From Desulfococcus sp041737845 (GTDB taxonomy: Bacteria; Desulfobacterota; Desulfobacteria; Desulfobacterales; Desulfococcaceae), in NCBI RefSeq assembly GCF_041737845.1, contig NZ_JBGSQX010000074.1:1-64000 (forward strand): 64,000 nucleotides of DNA, given 5' to 3'. The position numbers and the translations under genes were made by a program. A model generated the notes under the pieces. It did no database searches. It was not told the DNA's origin and saw only the letters and a program-made list of their open reading frames with translations. Below are positions 26,537 to 34,181 of this stretch, piece by piece; the stretch's first letter is position 1, and every line of letters begins with the position of its first letter.

Positions 26537-27033
26537 GAGATCCTCCCCTTGGATCGGTTGCGGTACGGGATGCCGGAATGGCGTGAAAACATCACCGGCA
26601 TAACGTAGCAATTCGCATGCCAAAACAAAATTATGCGCCGACCCTGCTGAAATCAAATATTTTTTCCGCCTGAAGGTTTGAATCCCATCCGTTTACCGGG
26701 AGAAGATACGGGACAAATCGCCCGCCATTCTTTGGCGGGATCAGGAATATATATGGGTAGCCAATTGATATCCATAGATATCCTTTAAATGTACCGAAGC
26801 GGGCTGTTTTCGCCCATTGCGGGCCATATCGCCCATTCTATGCCGGAAGGTTTCTTCCCAGATAAATGATTTGACGGGCCGGCCGAAGCGCTATACAAGC
26901 CTTTTGTCCGCGCGGATGTGGGAACGGCGCGGGAATGCCCGGTGCAATACATGGAAAAGACCGATCATACTGGATGACGAGCCAAACCGGCATCGAAATT
27001 TGTCGCGACTGGATGGATTGAAAGGAAGGTTCA
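26537..27033. other. Gene-poor intergenic region
   Basis: About 500 nt. The GATATC hexamer occurs twice (26767-26772 and 26777-26782), giving a small dyad. A GGGC/GCCC-rich patch near 26800-26840 repeats CGCCCATT. I find no protein with family similarity and no RNA gene. Confidence 0.3.
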
Positions 27034-27249
27034 ATGGAACTGAACATGGGTGAGATTATCGTCATAGACGACCTCGGGCGTGCGGTTTACGGCCCGCGGA
27101 TGATCGATGAAGCGGTGTTCCGCCAGTCGGAAGCCTGGAATTGCGGGGAGATGGCCACTTCAAGCCCGGATTCCCGGCCGGCCGTCGGGCTGAATCGGCG
27201 GAATCCCGGCCTGGCGTTTGCCGGCACAGGCAAGACCTCCCGGCCGTGA
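27034..27249 (+). CDS. Small hypothetical protein
   Basis: 71 aa, not recognised. A good ribosome site (GGAAGG, 4-nt spacer) precedes the ATG, and the first third (MGEIIVIDDLGRAVYGPRMIDEA) reads like an ordinary soluble protein. The second half is Arg/Pro-rich and may be shadow sequence. No TM or signal peptide. It could be a real small gene or chance. Confidence 0.35.
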   Translation: MELNMGEIIVIDDLGRAVYGPRMIDEAVFRQSEAWNCGEMATSSPDSRPAVGLNRRNPGLAFAGTGKTSRP

Positions 27250-27361
27250 TGTCCCGGGAGGCGTTTCAGGGAAAAGGCCGCCGGTCTGAAGCCGAATGCC
27301 GCAGTCGTGGACGGCGGCATGCCTCCTGTTCACCCTTTTTGATTTGACATCATCTCCGTTT

Positions 27362-27823
27362 TTATCTCGGGTTGGCGGTTGTCAGGGTCCGGATCACATC
27401 CTCCTTGCCGACGACGCCGACCAGCCGGCCTTCCTCAACGACCGGAAGGGTGTGGAGTTTCTTGTCCACCATCAGGGCGGCGACGCTGTTGAGCCCGGTG
27501 TCAGGCTTGACGACGATGGGGTCGCGCGTCATGGCCTGGGCCACGGTCGTGGCCACCGCCTTCTGGATCTCCTTTTCCATCTGTTTCATGGAGGTCAGGG
27601 GGATATACCCGTCCAGAAAGGTGAAAAAGGAAGGCACGGGCAGCTTCTTCTGCTGGACGATCAGGTCGCTCTGGCAGAGGATCCCCACCACCTTTCCCGT
27701 ATCGTCGATCACCGGAAGGCCGTTGATGTGGTTTTCCAGGAGCAGTCTGGTGGCCTCAAGGATCTCCGTCTCCGGTTTTACGGTGATCACCTCTGTCGTC
27801 ATGATGTCTTTTACGGTCAGCAC
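27362..27823 (-). CDS. Tandem CBS-domain protein
   Basis: 153 aa comprising two CBS domains (~1-60 and ~85-150) that form a Bateman module: VKDIMTTEVITVKPETEI ... GLPVIDDTGKVVGILCQSDL, then AMTRDPIVVKPDTGL ... LPVVEEGRLVGVVGKEDVI. These modules bind adenine nucleotides and sense energy state. There is no catalytic domain. The start codon is GTG, with GGAGG 6 nt upstream. Targets unknown. Confidence 0.88.
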   Translation of the reverse strand: MLTVKDIMTTEVITVKPETEILEATRLLLENHINGLPVIDDTGKVVGILCQSDLIVQQKKLPVPSFFTFLDGYIPLTSMKQMEKEIQKAVATTVAQAMTRDPIVVKPDTGLNSVAALMVDKKLHTLPVVEEGRLVGVVGKEDVIRTLTTANPR

Positions 27824-28029
27824 GCCTTACCTCCATTTTCGAGCAAGCCGCTGCGCGGCAGAATAAAACGCCAAGGATCCGAATTGAATCGCCGTCCCGT
27901 CACATTGGAAAACCCGATCCAGAGCCAATCCAAAAAAAATCATGATACCCCCCCTTGAAGCACCTTATCAACCAAAAAAACAAAGTTTGCGGTCAACTGA
28001 AGCGACTGGTGACATGCTGACCGGTAATT

Positions 28030-31000
28030 TTACTTTAACACTTCCCTGATCTTTTTCGCCAGTTCCGAAATGTTGAACGGTTTCTGAATGAAACCGTTGC
28101 ATCCGCTCTGCAGGATCTTCGCGGCCTGACCGTTGATGGAATAGCCGCTTGACAGGATCACCGGCACCGAAGGCCGAACCTCCCGGATCTTGTAGAAGGT
28201 CTTTCCACCGTCGATCCCCGGCATGATCATGTCCAGGAGCACCAGATCGATCTTGGTCCCCATGCGTTTCATCGCTTCGACGGCCGATTCCCCGTCATTG
28301 ACGGCGATCACCCGGTAGCCCAGTTTTTTCAGCAAGGCTCCGGCGACATCGGTGATCATGGTTTCGTCGTCGACCACCAGGATGGTTTCGGTTCCGCCGA
28401 CCGACTCCCCCCCCGTCTGCATATCCGGTGCGGCACTTTTCCGGCACCGGGGCAGGTAGATGTTGAAGGTGCTCCCATGGCCCGCTTCACTGTAGACCGT
28501 GATGACCCCCCCATGGTTCCGGATGATGCCGTAGGCGGAAGCCAACCCCAGCCCGATCCCGCGCCCTTTTTCCTTGGTCGTGAAAAAAGGGTCGAAGACC
28601 TTTTGCCGGACATCCTCGGACATGCCGACGCCCGTGTCGGTCAGGGAGATCTTTATGTACTGCCCCGGCGGAATCTGGTGTGCAATGCAGGTGTCCGCAT
28701 CCAGTTCCGCCGGGCTGGTTTCGAGATAAAGATCTCCGCCGTCGGGCATGGCCTGCCATGCATTGATATAGATGTTCAACAGCACCTGCTCGATCTGTCT
28801 CTTGTCGGCCGCGATCACCATGGATTCCTGTGCCGTCCGGGTCCGTATGCGAATCTGCTTTCGGGTCCTGCCGAACATGGCCGCGCTGGTTTCGACGAGG
28901 GCGTTGACATCGACCGGCGCGACCTCGTACTTCCCCCCGCGGGCAAGACCGAGCAACTGCTGGGTGAGGTTGGCGGCGCTTCGGATGTGTTCCTCGATGG
29001 CGGCGGCGTGCTTCGCATGGGGGTGATCGGGAGGCAGATCAATGGCGATGAGGGACGCATGCCCCTGAATGCCCATGAGCAGGTTGTTGAAATCGTGGGC
29101 GATGCCGCCGGCCATGGTTCCGATGGCCTCCATCCGCTGAGCCCGTTGAAGCGCGTCTTCCATCCTTTTGTAGTCGGTGATGTCGGTGGCGATCTGGAGC
29201 CTGACGATTCGGCCGTCGATCCATTCGATGGCACGGTCGTGGTTGATGTACCATCTGCCCGATATGGGGTTTGGCCCCTGCCAGGCGACGACACCGGTGG
29301 GTTGTCCGTTTTCATCAACCAGGCGGTCGTTGGTGCAGTGCGGGCAGGGAGCCGATTCTTTTCGGAATGTCTCCCAGCAGATCTTTCCGGTCAGGTCGCC
29401 GCCGAAGGTCTCGATCATCTTCTGGCTCATGAAAAGGATTTCATGGGTCTTCATGTCCGCCACGTAGATCGTGGCGTCGATGCTGTTCAACACCGTGATG
29501 AAACGCTTGTGGGATGTCCGGAGGACCTCCTCGTTTCGCACCCGGTCGGTAATGTCGGTGTAGACCGCGACAACCCCCTTCAGGACGCCTTCGACCATGA
29601 TGGGAGATCCGGCCGCGATCACGTGGATGGGGGATCCGTCCTTCCGGTACCGAACGGTTTCGAACGCCTCGACGCGCCTGCCGGACAGGACCTGGGCGGT
29701 CTTTCTGCCGGCCTCGGCGTGATGCTGGTGCGGTGCCACCAGGTCGTCGAGCTGGATGCCGATCGCCTCCTCCGGCGTGTATCCGAACATCTTCACCGCG
29801 CCGGGGTTCCAGTCGATGACGCGATGACGTTCATCGAGGGTGACTATGGCGTCGGGTGCGTGGTAGAGCACCGATTCGAGGAACTGCCGTCGCTGGCGGA
29901 TCTCTTCACGGACCTTCCGGATTTCCGTGACGTCCGACAGGGTCACCAGGGCGCGGCCGTCCTTCAGGAAGGCGCCCTGGAATTCAATGGCCTTGACGCC
30001 GCCGTCCCGGCAGGCCACCTTGAACTCCCGGGAGGCATGCATGGAATTCCTTGCCCCGGCCCAGTCCTCCATCACGGCGCGGCGGTAGTCCGGGTCCGGG
30101 TACGCTCTGAGAAACCAGTCGTTCAGGTCCGCGATGTCCGCCATGGAGTAACCGGTGATGCGGGAAAAGCCCCTGTTGATCATGAGCAGCCGGCCGTCGT
30201 CGCCCCAGATCGTGATGCCCATCGGCAGGTGGTCGAAGAGGCTGTTGAGAAGGTTGCGCTGGCAGCGCAGCGCCTCATAGGCATGGATTTCCTGGGTGAC
30301 GTCGTGGGCCACGGCATAGGTCACCCCCTCCTCGGGCACCGGATGGGATACCCAGTTGAGGTATCGGTATTCGCCGTTCCTGCAGCGATAGCGGTTCTTG
30401 AAATTGATGACCTTCTCGCCTTCCTTCAGCCGCTCCTCCATGACCTTTCGGGTGGGCTCGATGTCTTCGGGGTGGATGAAATGGGTGAACGGCACCGAAA
30501 GGAGTTCTTTTTCGCTGTAGCCGAGCGTGGCCGTGAACGCCGGATTGACCTTGAGAAAGGTGGCCGTGTGGATGTCGGCGATGCAGATCATGTCCAGGGA
30601 CATGGAAAATAAGGCCTGGTGCTCCAGTTGGGCTTTGCGGATATCGCTGATGTCGGTAAACCCGCCCACGATCCCGGCGATCCTCCCGCTTCCGTTCCGG
30701 AAGACGTTCTTGTGGTATACGACGGGCCGGATCCGCCCCTGCTTGTCTTTCACCTCGAATTCGTAGACCTGGCGAAGCGGGTTTTCCAGCAGTTCGAGGT
30801 CCTTCTGGTGGTACACGGCGGCTTGTCCACCGGGCCACAGGTCCTGGACGGTTTTCCCTTGGATCTGCTCGGACGTGACCCCCATGATTTCCGCAAAAGC
30901 CGCGTTGCAGCCCTGGTACCGGCCCTTGGAATCCTTCCAGAAAACCGGCGTCGGGATGGCCGCCAAAAGCGATTCCGTAAAATTCAGGCTTTGTTCCAGC

Positions 31001-31089
31001 TCGTCCCGCAGCTCGGCGGAACGTCTACTCTGAGCCTCCAGTGCCGCAACCCGCTTTTCCAGCGCTTCATACGAAGGCTTGTCGGCCAT
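28030..31089 (-). CDS. Multi-PAS hybrid sensor histidine kinase with receiver domain
   Basis: 1019 aa, no TM helices. A short coiled coil (MADKPSYEALEKRVAALEAQ) starts the protein. About five PAS/PAC domains run from residue ~45 to ~650. HisKA carries the phospho-His in GGIAHDFNNLLMG, and HATPase_c has GVGMSEDVRQKVFDPFFTTK and GLGLASAYGI. The C-terminal receiver has DDE, LLDMIMPGIDG and KPFNI. This layout is common in Desulfobacterota. The fifth PAS has three Cys (ETFRKESAPCPHC and upstream) that may hold a cofactor. The start is set at 31089 because the SD AAGGGG is 8 nt away, against 2 nt for 31095. Confidence 0.9.
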   Translation of the reverse strand: MADKPSYEALEKRVAALEAQSRRSAELRDELEQSLNFTESLLAAIPTPVFWKDSKGRYQGCNAAFAEIMGVTSEQIQGKTVQDLWPGGQAAVYHQKDLELLENPLRQVYEFEVKDKQGRIRPVVYHKNVFRNGSGRIAGIVGGFTDISDIRKAQLEHQALFSMSLDMICIADIHTATFLKVNPAFTATLGYSEKELLSVPFTHFIHPEDIEPTRKVMEERLKEGEKVINFKNRYRCRNGEYRYLNWVSHPVPEEGVTYAVAHDVTQEIHAYEALRCQRNLLNSLFDHLPMGITIWGDDGRLLMINRGFSRITGYSMADIADLNDWFLRAYPDPDYRRAVMEDWAGARNSMHASREFKVACRDGGVKAIEFQGAFLKDGRALVTLSDVTEIRKVREEIRQRRQFLESVLYHAPDAIVTLDERHRVIDWNPGAVKMFGYTPEEAIGIQLDDLVAPHQHHAEAGRKTAQVLSGRRVEAFETVRYRKDGSPIHVIAAGSPIMVEGVLKGVVAVYTDITDRVRNEEVLRTSHKRFITVLNSIDATIYVADMKTHEILFMSQKMIETFGGDLTGKICWETFRKESAPCPHCTNDRLVDENGQPTGVVAWQGPNPISGRWYINHDRAIEWIDGRIVRLQIATDITDYKRMEDALQRAQRMEAIGTMAGGIAHDFNNLLMGIQGHASLIAIDLPPDHPHAKHAAAIEEHIRSAANLTQQLLGLARGGKYEVAPVDVNALVETSAAMFGRTRKQIRIRTRTAQESMVIAADKRQIEQVLLNIYINAWQAMPDGGDLYLETSPAELDADTCIAHQIPPGQYIKISLTDTGVGMSEDVRQKVFDPFFTTKEKGRGIGLGLASAYGIIRNHGGVITVYSEAGHGSTFNIYLPRCRKSAAPDMQTGGESVGGTETILVVDDETMITDVAGALLKKLGYRVIAVNDGESAVEAMKRMGTKIDLVLLDMIMPGIDGGKTFYKIREVRPSVPVILSSGYSINGQAAKILQSGCNGFIQKPFNISELAKKIREVLK

Positions 31090-31144
31090 CACCATCGCCC
31101 CTTCTTTTCAGGACAAACAGACGCAGCAATTCTTTCATTGTTCC

Positions 31145-31333
31145 TTAAATGGGAGCATTTGTGGATATATAAAGTTCTATTAGCCTAAATGCTGCGATAG
31201 TCACCTCGGAGATGACGGCAACATCGGCCTTTGTCTCGTTTTTGATTACGATCTTTTGTGTCGTCCCATTCTCATCCCGAAGGATGTCGAGGGCGATTGG
31301 CTCGATTTCGGATTCGTATAATCGGTTGCTCAT
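31145..31333 (-). CDS. Small hypothetical protein, possible gene fragment
   Basis: 62 aa. The opening LYESEIEPIALDILRDENG resembles, from memory, the first residues of type I restriction HsdR subunits, and the remainder (IVIKNETKADVAVISEVTIAAF) does not. No strong ribosome site. It may be a truncated remnant at the left edge of the accessory island, or a small independent gene. Confidence 0.35.
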   Translation of the reverse strand: MSNRLYESEIEPIALDILRDENGTTQKIVIKNETKADVAVISEVTIAAFRLIELYISTNAPI

Positions 31334-31356
31334 ACCATCCAGGACCCCATACCTTA

Positions 31357-32004
31357 TTAAGCAGCGGGTTCACGGATTTCCATAAGGGCGGAAAATCGTT
31401 CGCCCCCACGGGGATGTAATTTATCCGATTCCCATTGGTCGGGATTGTCTTGGATGTATGCGCGGGTACGATTTAATTCCGTTTCATTTCGGATGATATG
31501 TTCCCAGTAATTGCGCTGCCATAATTTGCCTTGAAATGGCGACCATCCTGATTTTTTAACCCCAACCGTATATCCACGTGTGCTGATTGATTTGAACGCC
31601 TGAACAATACGTCCCACCGTACCCGGTAATGTCCCGTAGGGGCGATCCTTGTGATCGCCCTCCTTGTGATCCGTTGAATGGTCCGTTGTGGGGGAAGGGC
31701 GAATACAAGATTCGCCCCTACGCCAAGGCAACACGATGATACCGTGAATATGACTCGGCATAACGATAAATATGTCTAACTCAAGGCCATCGAATCGGAA
31801 TGGTATATCATTCCAAACGGTATGAACCATTTTTCCCGCATCATTTGTTTGCATTTCTCTATCCTTGATCTCCCCAAACAAACATTCCCGGATGTGGGTA
31901 CAGATGGTGATGAAATAGGCCCCGGCCTGGGAATAATCGTATCCCTGCAACCGGATGGAACGGCGATGGTGGATGGCGGGATTGTATCGTGCGTCACCAG
32001 TCAT
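31357..32004 (-). CDS. REP-associated tyrosine transposase (RAYT, IS200-like)
   Basis: 215 aa. A Y1 HUH transposase of the RAYT branch. N-terminal YNPAIHHRRSIRLQGYDYSQAGAYFIT, the HUH motif in MPSHIHGIIVL near residue 90, and the catalytic Tyr region near IQDNPDQWESDK at the C-terminus. RAYTs mobilise short REP palindromes rather than themselves. Three copies of a GGGCGA-type palindrome sit inside this gene (see repeats). An insertion between residues ~97 and ~130 (WRRGESCIRPSP to KDRPYGTLPG) is encoded by two of them. Confidence 0.87.
   Translation of the reverse strand: MTGDARYNPAIHHRRSIRLQGYDYSQAGAYFITICTHIRECLFGEIKDREMQTNDAGKMVHTVWNDIPFRFDGLELDIFIVMPSHIHGIIVLPWRRGESCIRPSPTTDHSTDHKEGDHKDRPYGTLPGTVGRIVQAFKSISTRGYTVGVKKSGWSPFQGKLWQRNYWEHIIRNETELNRTRAYIQDNPDQWESDKLHPRGGERFSALMEIREPAA
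31385..31412. repeat. REP-like palindrome copy 3 (diverged), inside RAYT
   Basis: GGGCG ... TCGCCCCCACGGGG is a diverged copy in the same orientation as copy 2, overlapping the 3' end of the transposase coding region. Confidence 0.55.
31636..31660. repeat. REP-like palindrome copy 1, inside RAYT
   Basis: A 25-nt element with arms GGGCGATC and GATCGCCC and the 5' extension GTAG. It forms an inverted pair with copy 2, 37 nt away, and both are read in frame by the transposase gene. Confidence 0.75.
31698..31722. repeat. REP-like palindrome copy 2 (inverted), inside RAYT
   Basis: The reverse complement of this copy matches copy 1 at most positions: arms GGGCGAAT and ATTCGCCC, with the flank CTAC corresponding to GTAG. 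The head-to-head pair is the arrangement of a bacterial interspersed mosaic element. Confidence 0.75.
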
Positions 32005-32058
32005 TACGCCCTCGATGGTATACTTTGAGCGGTCACAATCTTCGCTTTTTTACCCTAA

Positions 32059-32079
32059 CCCTCTTCCGGTGGGAGAGGG
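32059..32079. repeat. Intergenic palindrome
   Basis: CCCTCTTCC / GGAGAGGG around a 4-nt loop, preceded by ACCCTAA. This type of CCCTAACCCTCT-box palindrome is common between genes of many bacteria. It lies 55 nt upstream of the RAYT start. Confidence 0.6.
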
Positions 32080-32159
32080 GGGTAAGGAAAATCGCAGCTG
32101 ATGATCGTGCAAGGTACAGATGTCCAATATCGAGTACGTGACCTGCTTGTTGCTTGGCG

Positions 32160-32219
32160 TGGGAGGGGGTAGCCGTGAGGCTGCTCCCTGTCCCGTCCGC
32201 TTGAATGCCGGGTTGGCGC
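32160..32219 (-). other. attC-like half site after the toxin gene
   Basis: On the minus strand, one base after the ParE-like stop, CGCCAAC is followed by CCGGCATTCAAGCGGACGGG and a hairpin (AGCC / GGCT inside GGGA / TCCC). This is the layout of the R''-L'' half of integron attC sites. The matching GTTGGCG right half is missing, so the site looks truncated. Confidence 0.45.
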
Positions 32220-32510
32220 TCAGTTCACTGGTTCCCTCGGGAGCTCTGCACCATGCCAAACCGCAACAATCCAAACAGCGTCGGCTTTGATTTTATAAAA
32301 AACCCGATACGGTGAGATAATCACCTCCCGGTAGGGAAGTTCCGGAAACTCCGGTATGATTCTTCCGGATCCAGGAAAATCCTCAAGTCTTCGTAAGATT
32401 TTTTCGGTTCGATCTCGAAAACGAATCGCCGCCGAAGGTTTATCCTGACGAATATATGCGAGGGCAGAAAGAAATTGGGTTCGGGCAGAAGGGGTAAAAC
32501 GGACCTTCAC
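32220..32510 (-). CDS. ParE/RelE-family toxin
   Basis: 96 aa. ParE/RelE fold: VRFTPSARTQFLSALAYIRQDKPSAA at the start, FPGSGRIIPEFPELPYREVII in the middle and YRVFYKI...VWIVAVWHG at the end. ParE toxins poison gyrase and RelE toxins cut mRNA on the ribosome; the sequence is nearer ParE/YafQ-like. It overlaps the antitoxin stop by 4 nt. The antitoxin comes first, as in most type II pairs. A likely integron-cassette gene. Confidence 0.87.
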   Translation of the reverse strand: MKVRFTPSARTQFLSALAYIRQDKPSAAIRFRDRTEKILRRLEDFPGSGRIIPEFPELPYREVIISPYRVFYKIKADAVWIVAVWHGAELPREPVN

Positions 32511-32788
32511 GAGGGCTCCCTGGCTAAGAGCGAATCAGCTTCAGCAAGAACGGTATCCAGATCATATCCTTCACCTAGTTCTATTTCCCTATCGCCCTTG
32601 GCTAAAAGGCGCAGGATCTCTTTTTCGTGTTCAGATTTCTCATATGCCTCGACACTGATGATTACCGCAGATGCCCGCCCTCTTTGTGTTATGATCAAAG
32701 GCTCTTTATTGTTTCGCAACTGTTTCAAGATCTTGGCAGCATCCTGCCTCAAGTCGCTCACCGGTATGATGTTTAATAGCTTACCCAT
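32507..32788 (-). CDS. Phd/YefM-family antitoxin
   Basis: 93 aa. The N-terminus LNIIPVSDLRQDAAKILKQLRNNKEPLIITQRGRASAVIIS is the Phd/YefM DNA-binding fold, and the C-terminal half is acidic and helical (toxin-neutralising). The start is set at ATG 32788, where AGGAGG lies 6 nt upstream; an ATG at 32815 has no SD. It should repress its own promoter together with the toxin. Confidence 0.87.
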   Translation of the reverse strand: MGKLLNIIPVSDLRQDAAKILKQLRNNKEPLIITQRGRASAVIISVEAYEKSEHEKEILRLLAKGDREIELGEGYDLDTVLAEADSLLAREPS

Positions 32789-32862
32789 AGCGTACCTCCT
32801 ATTGTATTCTTGCATGTACCATTAAATGCAGCGTAAATCAAGTGCCAATTTGTATGCGGGGG

Positions 32863-32940
32863 GGTACGCCAACGGCCAAGCTGTGCGGCGCAAACGAAGC
32901 GCAGCGTAGTTTGCGTCAGAACGAGCGCCTTGTGTACGCC
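32863..32940 (-). other. attC-like integron recombination site after HepT
   Basis: On the minus strand, about 27 nt after the HepT stop: GTACACAAGGCGCTC, then a long stem GACGCAAAC / GTTTGCGCC around a TGCGCTTC loop, then CAGCTTGGCCGTTGGCGTAC. The last block is very close to the L'-R' end of known attC sites (AGCTTGGNCGTTRGGC). The core GTTGGCG deviates from GTTRRRY at one position. The same core is seen in the half site after the toxin gene. Confidence 0.6.
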
Positions 32941-32966
32941 CGGCATGGGCGTGAACTTTTTCTCCT

Positions 32967-33314
32967 TCAGACTACACCCTCTCGTTCCAAGATCTCCAGT
33001 ATGTCTTCACGAAGTGCGGGAATCTTATTCTCCACCACATCCCAGACGATATCATAGTCAACCCCGAAGTAATTATGGATGAGTCTATCCCTCATACCAG
33101 CTATGGCTTTCCAGTTGACTATTGGATATCGATTCTTCAGATCCGAGGGTACTTTCTTTGATGCTTCTCCGATGATTTCGATGCTTCGCACAAAGGCACG
33201 CTGGAGAGTTGCATCCTGCAGGAACTGCTCTTTGTTTAAGCTGTGCCTTTTATCCATCAGATATTTGGTCTCATCGAGTATGTGGCGAAGATACTCAAGC
33301 GGCGAGAGCGGCAT
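32967..33314 (-). CDS. hepT: HepT-like HEPN toxin (DUF86)
   Basis: 115 aa, all helical. The HEPN motif RX4HXY is intact in MRDRLIHNYFGVDY. Depending on the pair, HepT is an RNase or is silenced by AMPylation of the Tyr in this motif by MntA. The start is at ATG 33314 (AAGGAGG upstream) and overlaps the mntA end by 20 nt. Followed by an attC-like site, so probably a cassette gene. Confidence 0.88.
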   Translation of the reverse strand: MPLSPLEYLRHILDETKYLMDKRHSLNKEQFLQDATLQRAFVRSIEIIGEASKKVPSDLKNRYPIVNWKAIAGMRDRLIHNYFGVDYDIVWDVVENKIPALREDILEILEREGVV

Positions 33315-33603
33315 ACTCGACCTCCTTGAGGATGTGAGGACCAATATAGGGGCTGAGTGATTCCACGGTGACAAGTTCGACCCTATGCTTTAGAACCTCC
33401 TCAAGAAAGAAGGATAGTTCCATAAAAACATCAAATGTCTTTTGTCCTGGCTCGAACTCGACCAGCAGATCAATGTCACTGTCAGGGCGTTGCTCTCCCC
33501 GAACAAAGGAACCGAACAGCCCGATCCTTCTTACTCGCAGTCTTCTCAGGTGGGATTGGTTCTGAACGAGTGCATTCAGAACATCTATCTTTGTTTTGAT
33601 CAT
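33295..33603 (-). CDS. mntA: MntA-like minimal nucleotidyltransferase antitoxin
   Basis: 102 aa. Polymerase-beta-type nucleotidyltransferase with the active-site motif GS-X10-DXD (GSFVRGEQRPDSDID) near residues 31-45. In characterised pairs MntA transfers AMP to the Tyr of HepT and neutralises it. First gene of the pair. The order and the 20-nt overlap fit the known system. Confidence 0.88.
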   Translation of the reverse strand: MIKTKIDVLNALVQNQSHLRRLRVRRIGLFGSFVRGEQRPDSDIDLLVEFEPGQKTFDVFMELSFFLEEVLKHRVELVTVESLSPYIGPHILKEVEYAALAA

Positions 33604-33644
33604 GCTTCTTTTCCTATCTCACTCGCCTGTCGGACGACCACGCT

Positions 33645-33751
33645 AATGCCCGTCGAACGTTTGGTCCCCGAGGCGCGAAGCGCCGAAGAACCAGACGTGA
33701 GGCCGGGAACCCGGCAACTCGGGCATTCCCGCAGCGCGGAGCGCCGCGGGA
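33645..33751. repeat. Multi-stem palindromic element
   Basis: Nested arms: AATGCCCG (33645-33652) pairs with CGGGCATT (33720-33727), ACGT and TGGT pair with ACCA and ACGT, and two internal hairpins are GGCGC-gaa-GCGCC and GCCGGG-aa-CCCGGC. A further hairpin, TCCCGC-A-GCGC / GCGC-C-GCGGGA, follows at 33727-33751. It lies where an attC site would be expected after the DUF2442 pseudogene but lacks the GTTRRRY core. It could be a diverged attC or a structured RNA. Confidence 0.5.
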
Positions 33752-33786
33752 ACATAAAGTTCAGATGCACGTACAGGGTCAGAAAA

Positions 33787-34056
33787 TCATGATGCCTTTC
33801 TGGCAGGTTGGGTCCTGTCAACAATTCCCAACAAAAGACCTTTCACAGAAATGTCCTCGTCCAGTTCCTCCTAATGCAGGCCAGTACCTCCACCGCTGAT
33901 GATGTAATCAGCTTTTTGAGCCTAAGATGCATTAAGGAGTCGTGGGAAGTAAGCCAGCGGGACACCAAGCTGACGTCCATCCGTGAGCTCTACCCACATA
34001 TTGTCCGAATCAAAAGATAACTTTTTAGCACGTGGTTCAAACGTTAATGTTTTCAT
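33787..34056 (-). pseudogene. DUF2442 protein gene with two in-frame stops
   Basis: A 90-codon frame reads MKTLTFEPRAKKLSFDSD, then MWVELTDGRQLGVPLAYFPR, then YIISGGGTGLH-stop-EELDEDIS, which are the hallmark blocks of DUF2442. TAG codons interrupt it at codon 45 (33922-33924) and codon 62 (33871-33873). At the second, family members have Trp, so TGG to TAG explains it. Start and natural stop are intact. DUF2442 proteins often pair with DUF4160 in antitoxin-like gene pairs; no DUF4160 is present. Probably a decayed cassette. Confidence 0.8.
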
Positions 34057-34181
34057 TCCGGTCTTTCAGGGTCTCACTCCGCCGGATCATCCGACCCGCC
34101 GGAACCGTGAGTCGCTCGTCCCGTGGCGGGGGAGGGGGGAGCATGCTCCCCGCCTCAATACCGCCGCGATTCAGGAACAGG
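34057..34181. repeat. Structured intergenic sequence with a 16-bp palindrome
   Basis: GGGGAGCATGCTCCCC at 34136-34151 is a perfect palindrome, and CTCAC...GTGAG encloses a second GCCGG-rich stem further left. It separates the lipoprotein gene from the DUF2442 pseudogene. I cannot identify an attC core in it. Confidence 0.45.

Noticed and set aside
28477..30612. 711-aa ORF antisense to the hybrid kinase
   Set aside because: GC-rich shadow of the kinase gene; His/Asp/Gly-rich with no domain, while the minus strand encodes a complete PAS-kinase.
32934..32960. Possible 5' end of a second group II intron (GTGTACGCCCGGCATGGGCG)
   Set aside because: Resembles the start of the intron at 35529, but it is only ~25 nt long and overlaps the attC-like site, so chance similarity cannot be excluded.
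33645..33727. Calling the multi-stem element a definite attC site
   Set aside because: The arms pair well, but no RYYYAAC/GTTRRRY cores are found at the ends.
33922..33924. TAG codons of the DUF2442 gene as pyrrolysine
   Set aside because: No pyl genes or amber-decoding tRNA are seen, and the second TAG stands where the family has Trp, so nonsense mutation is simpler.
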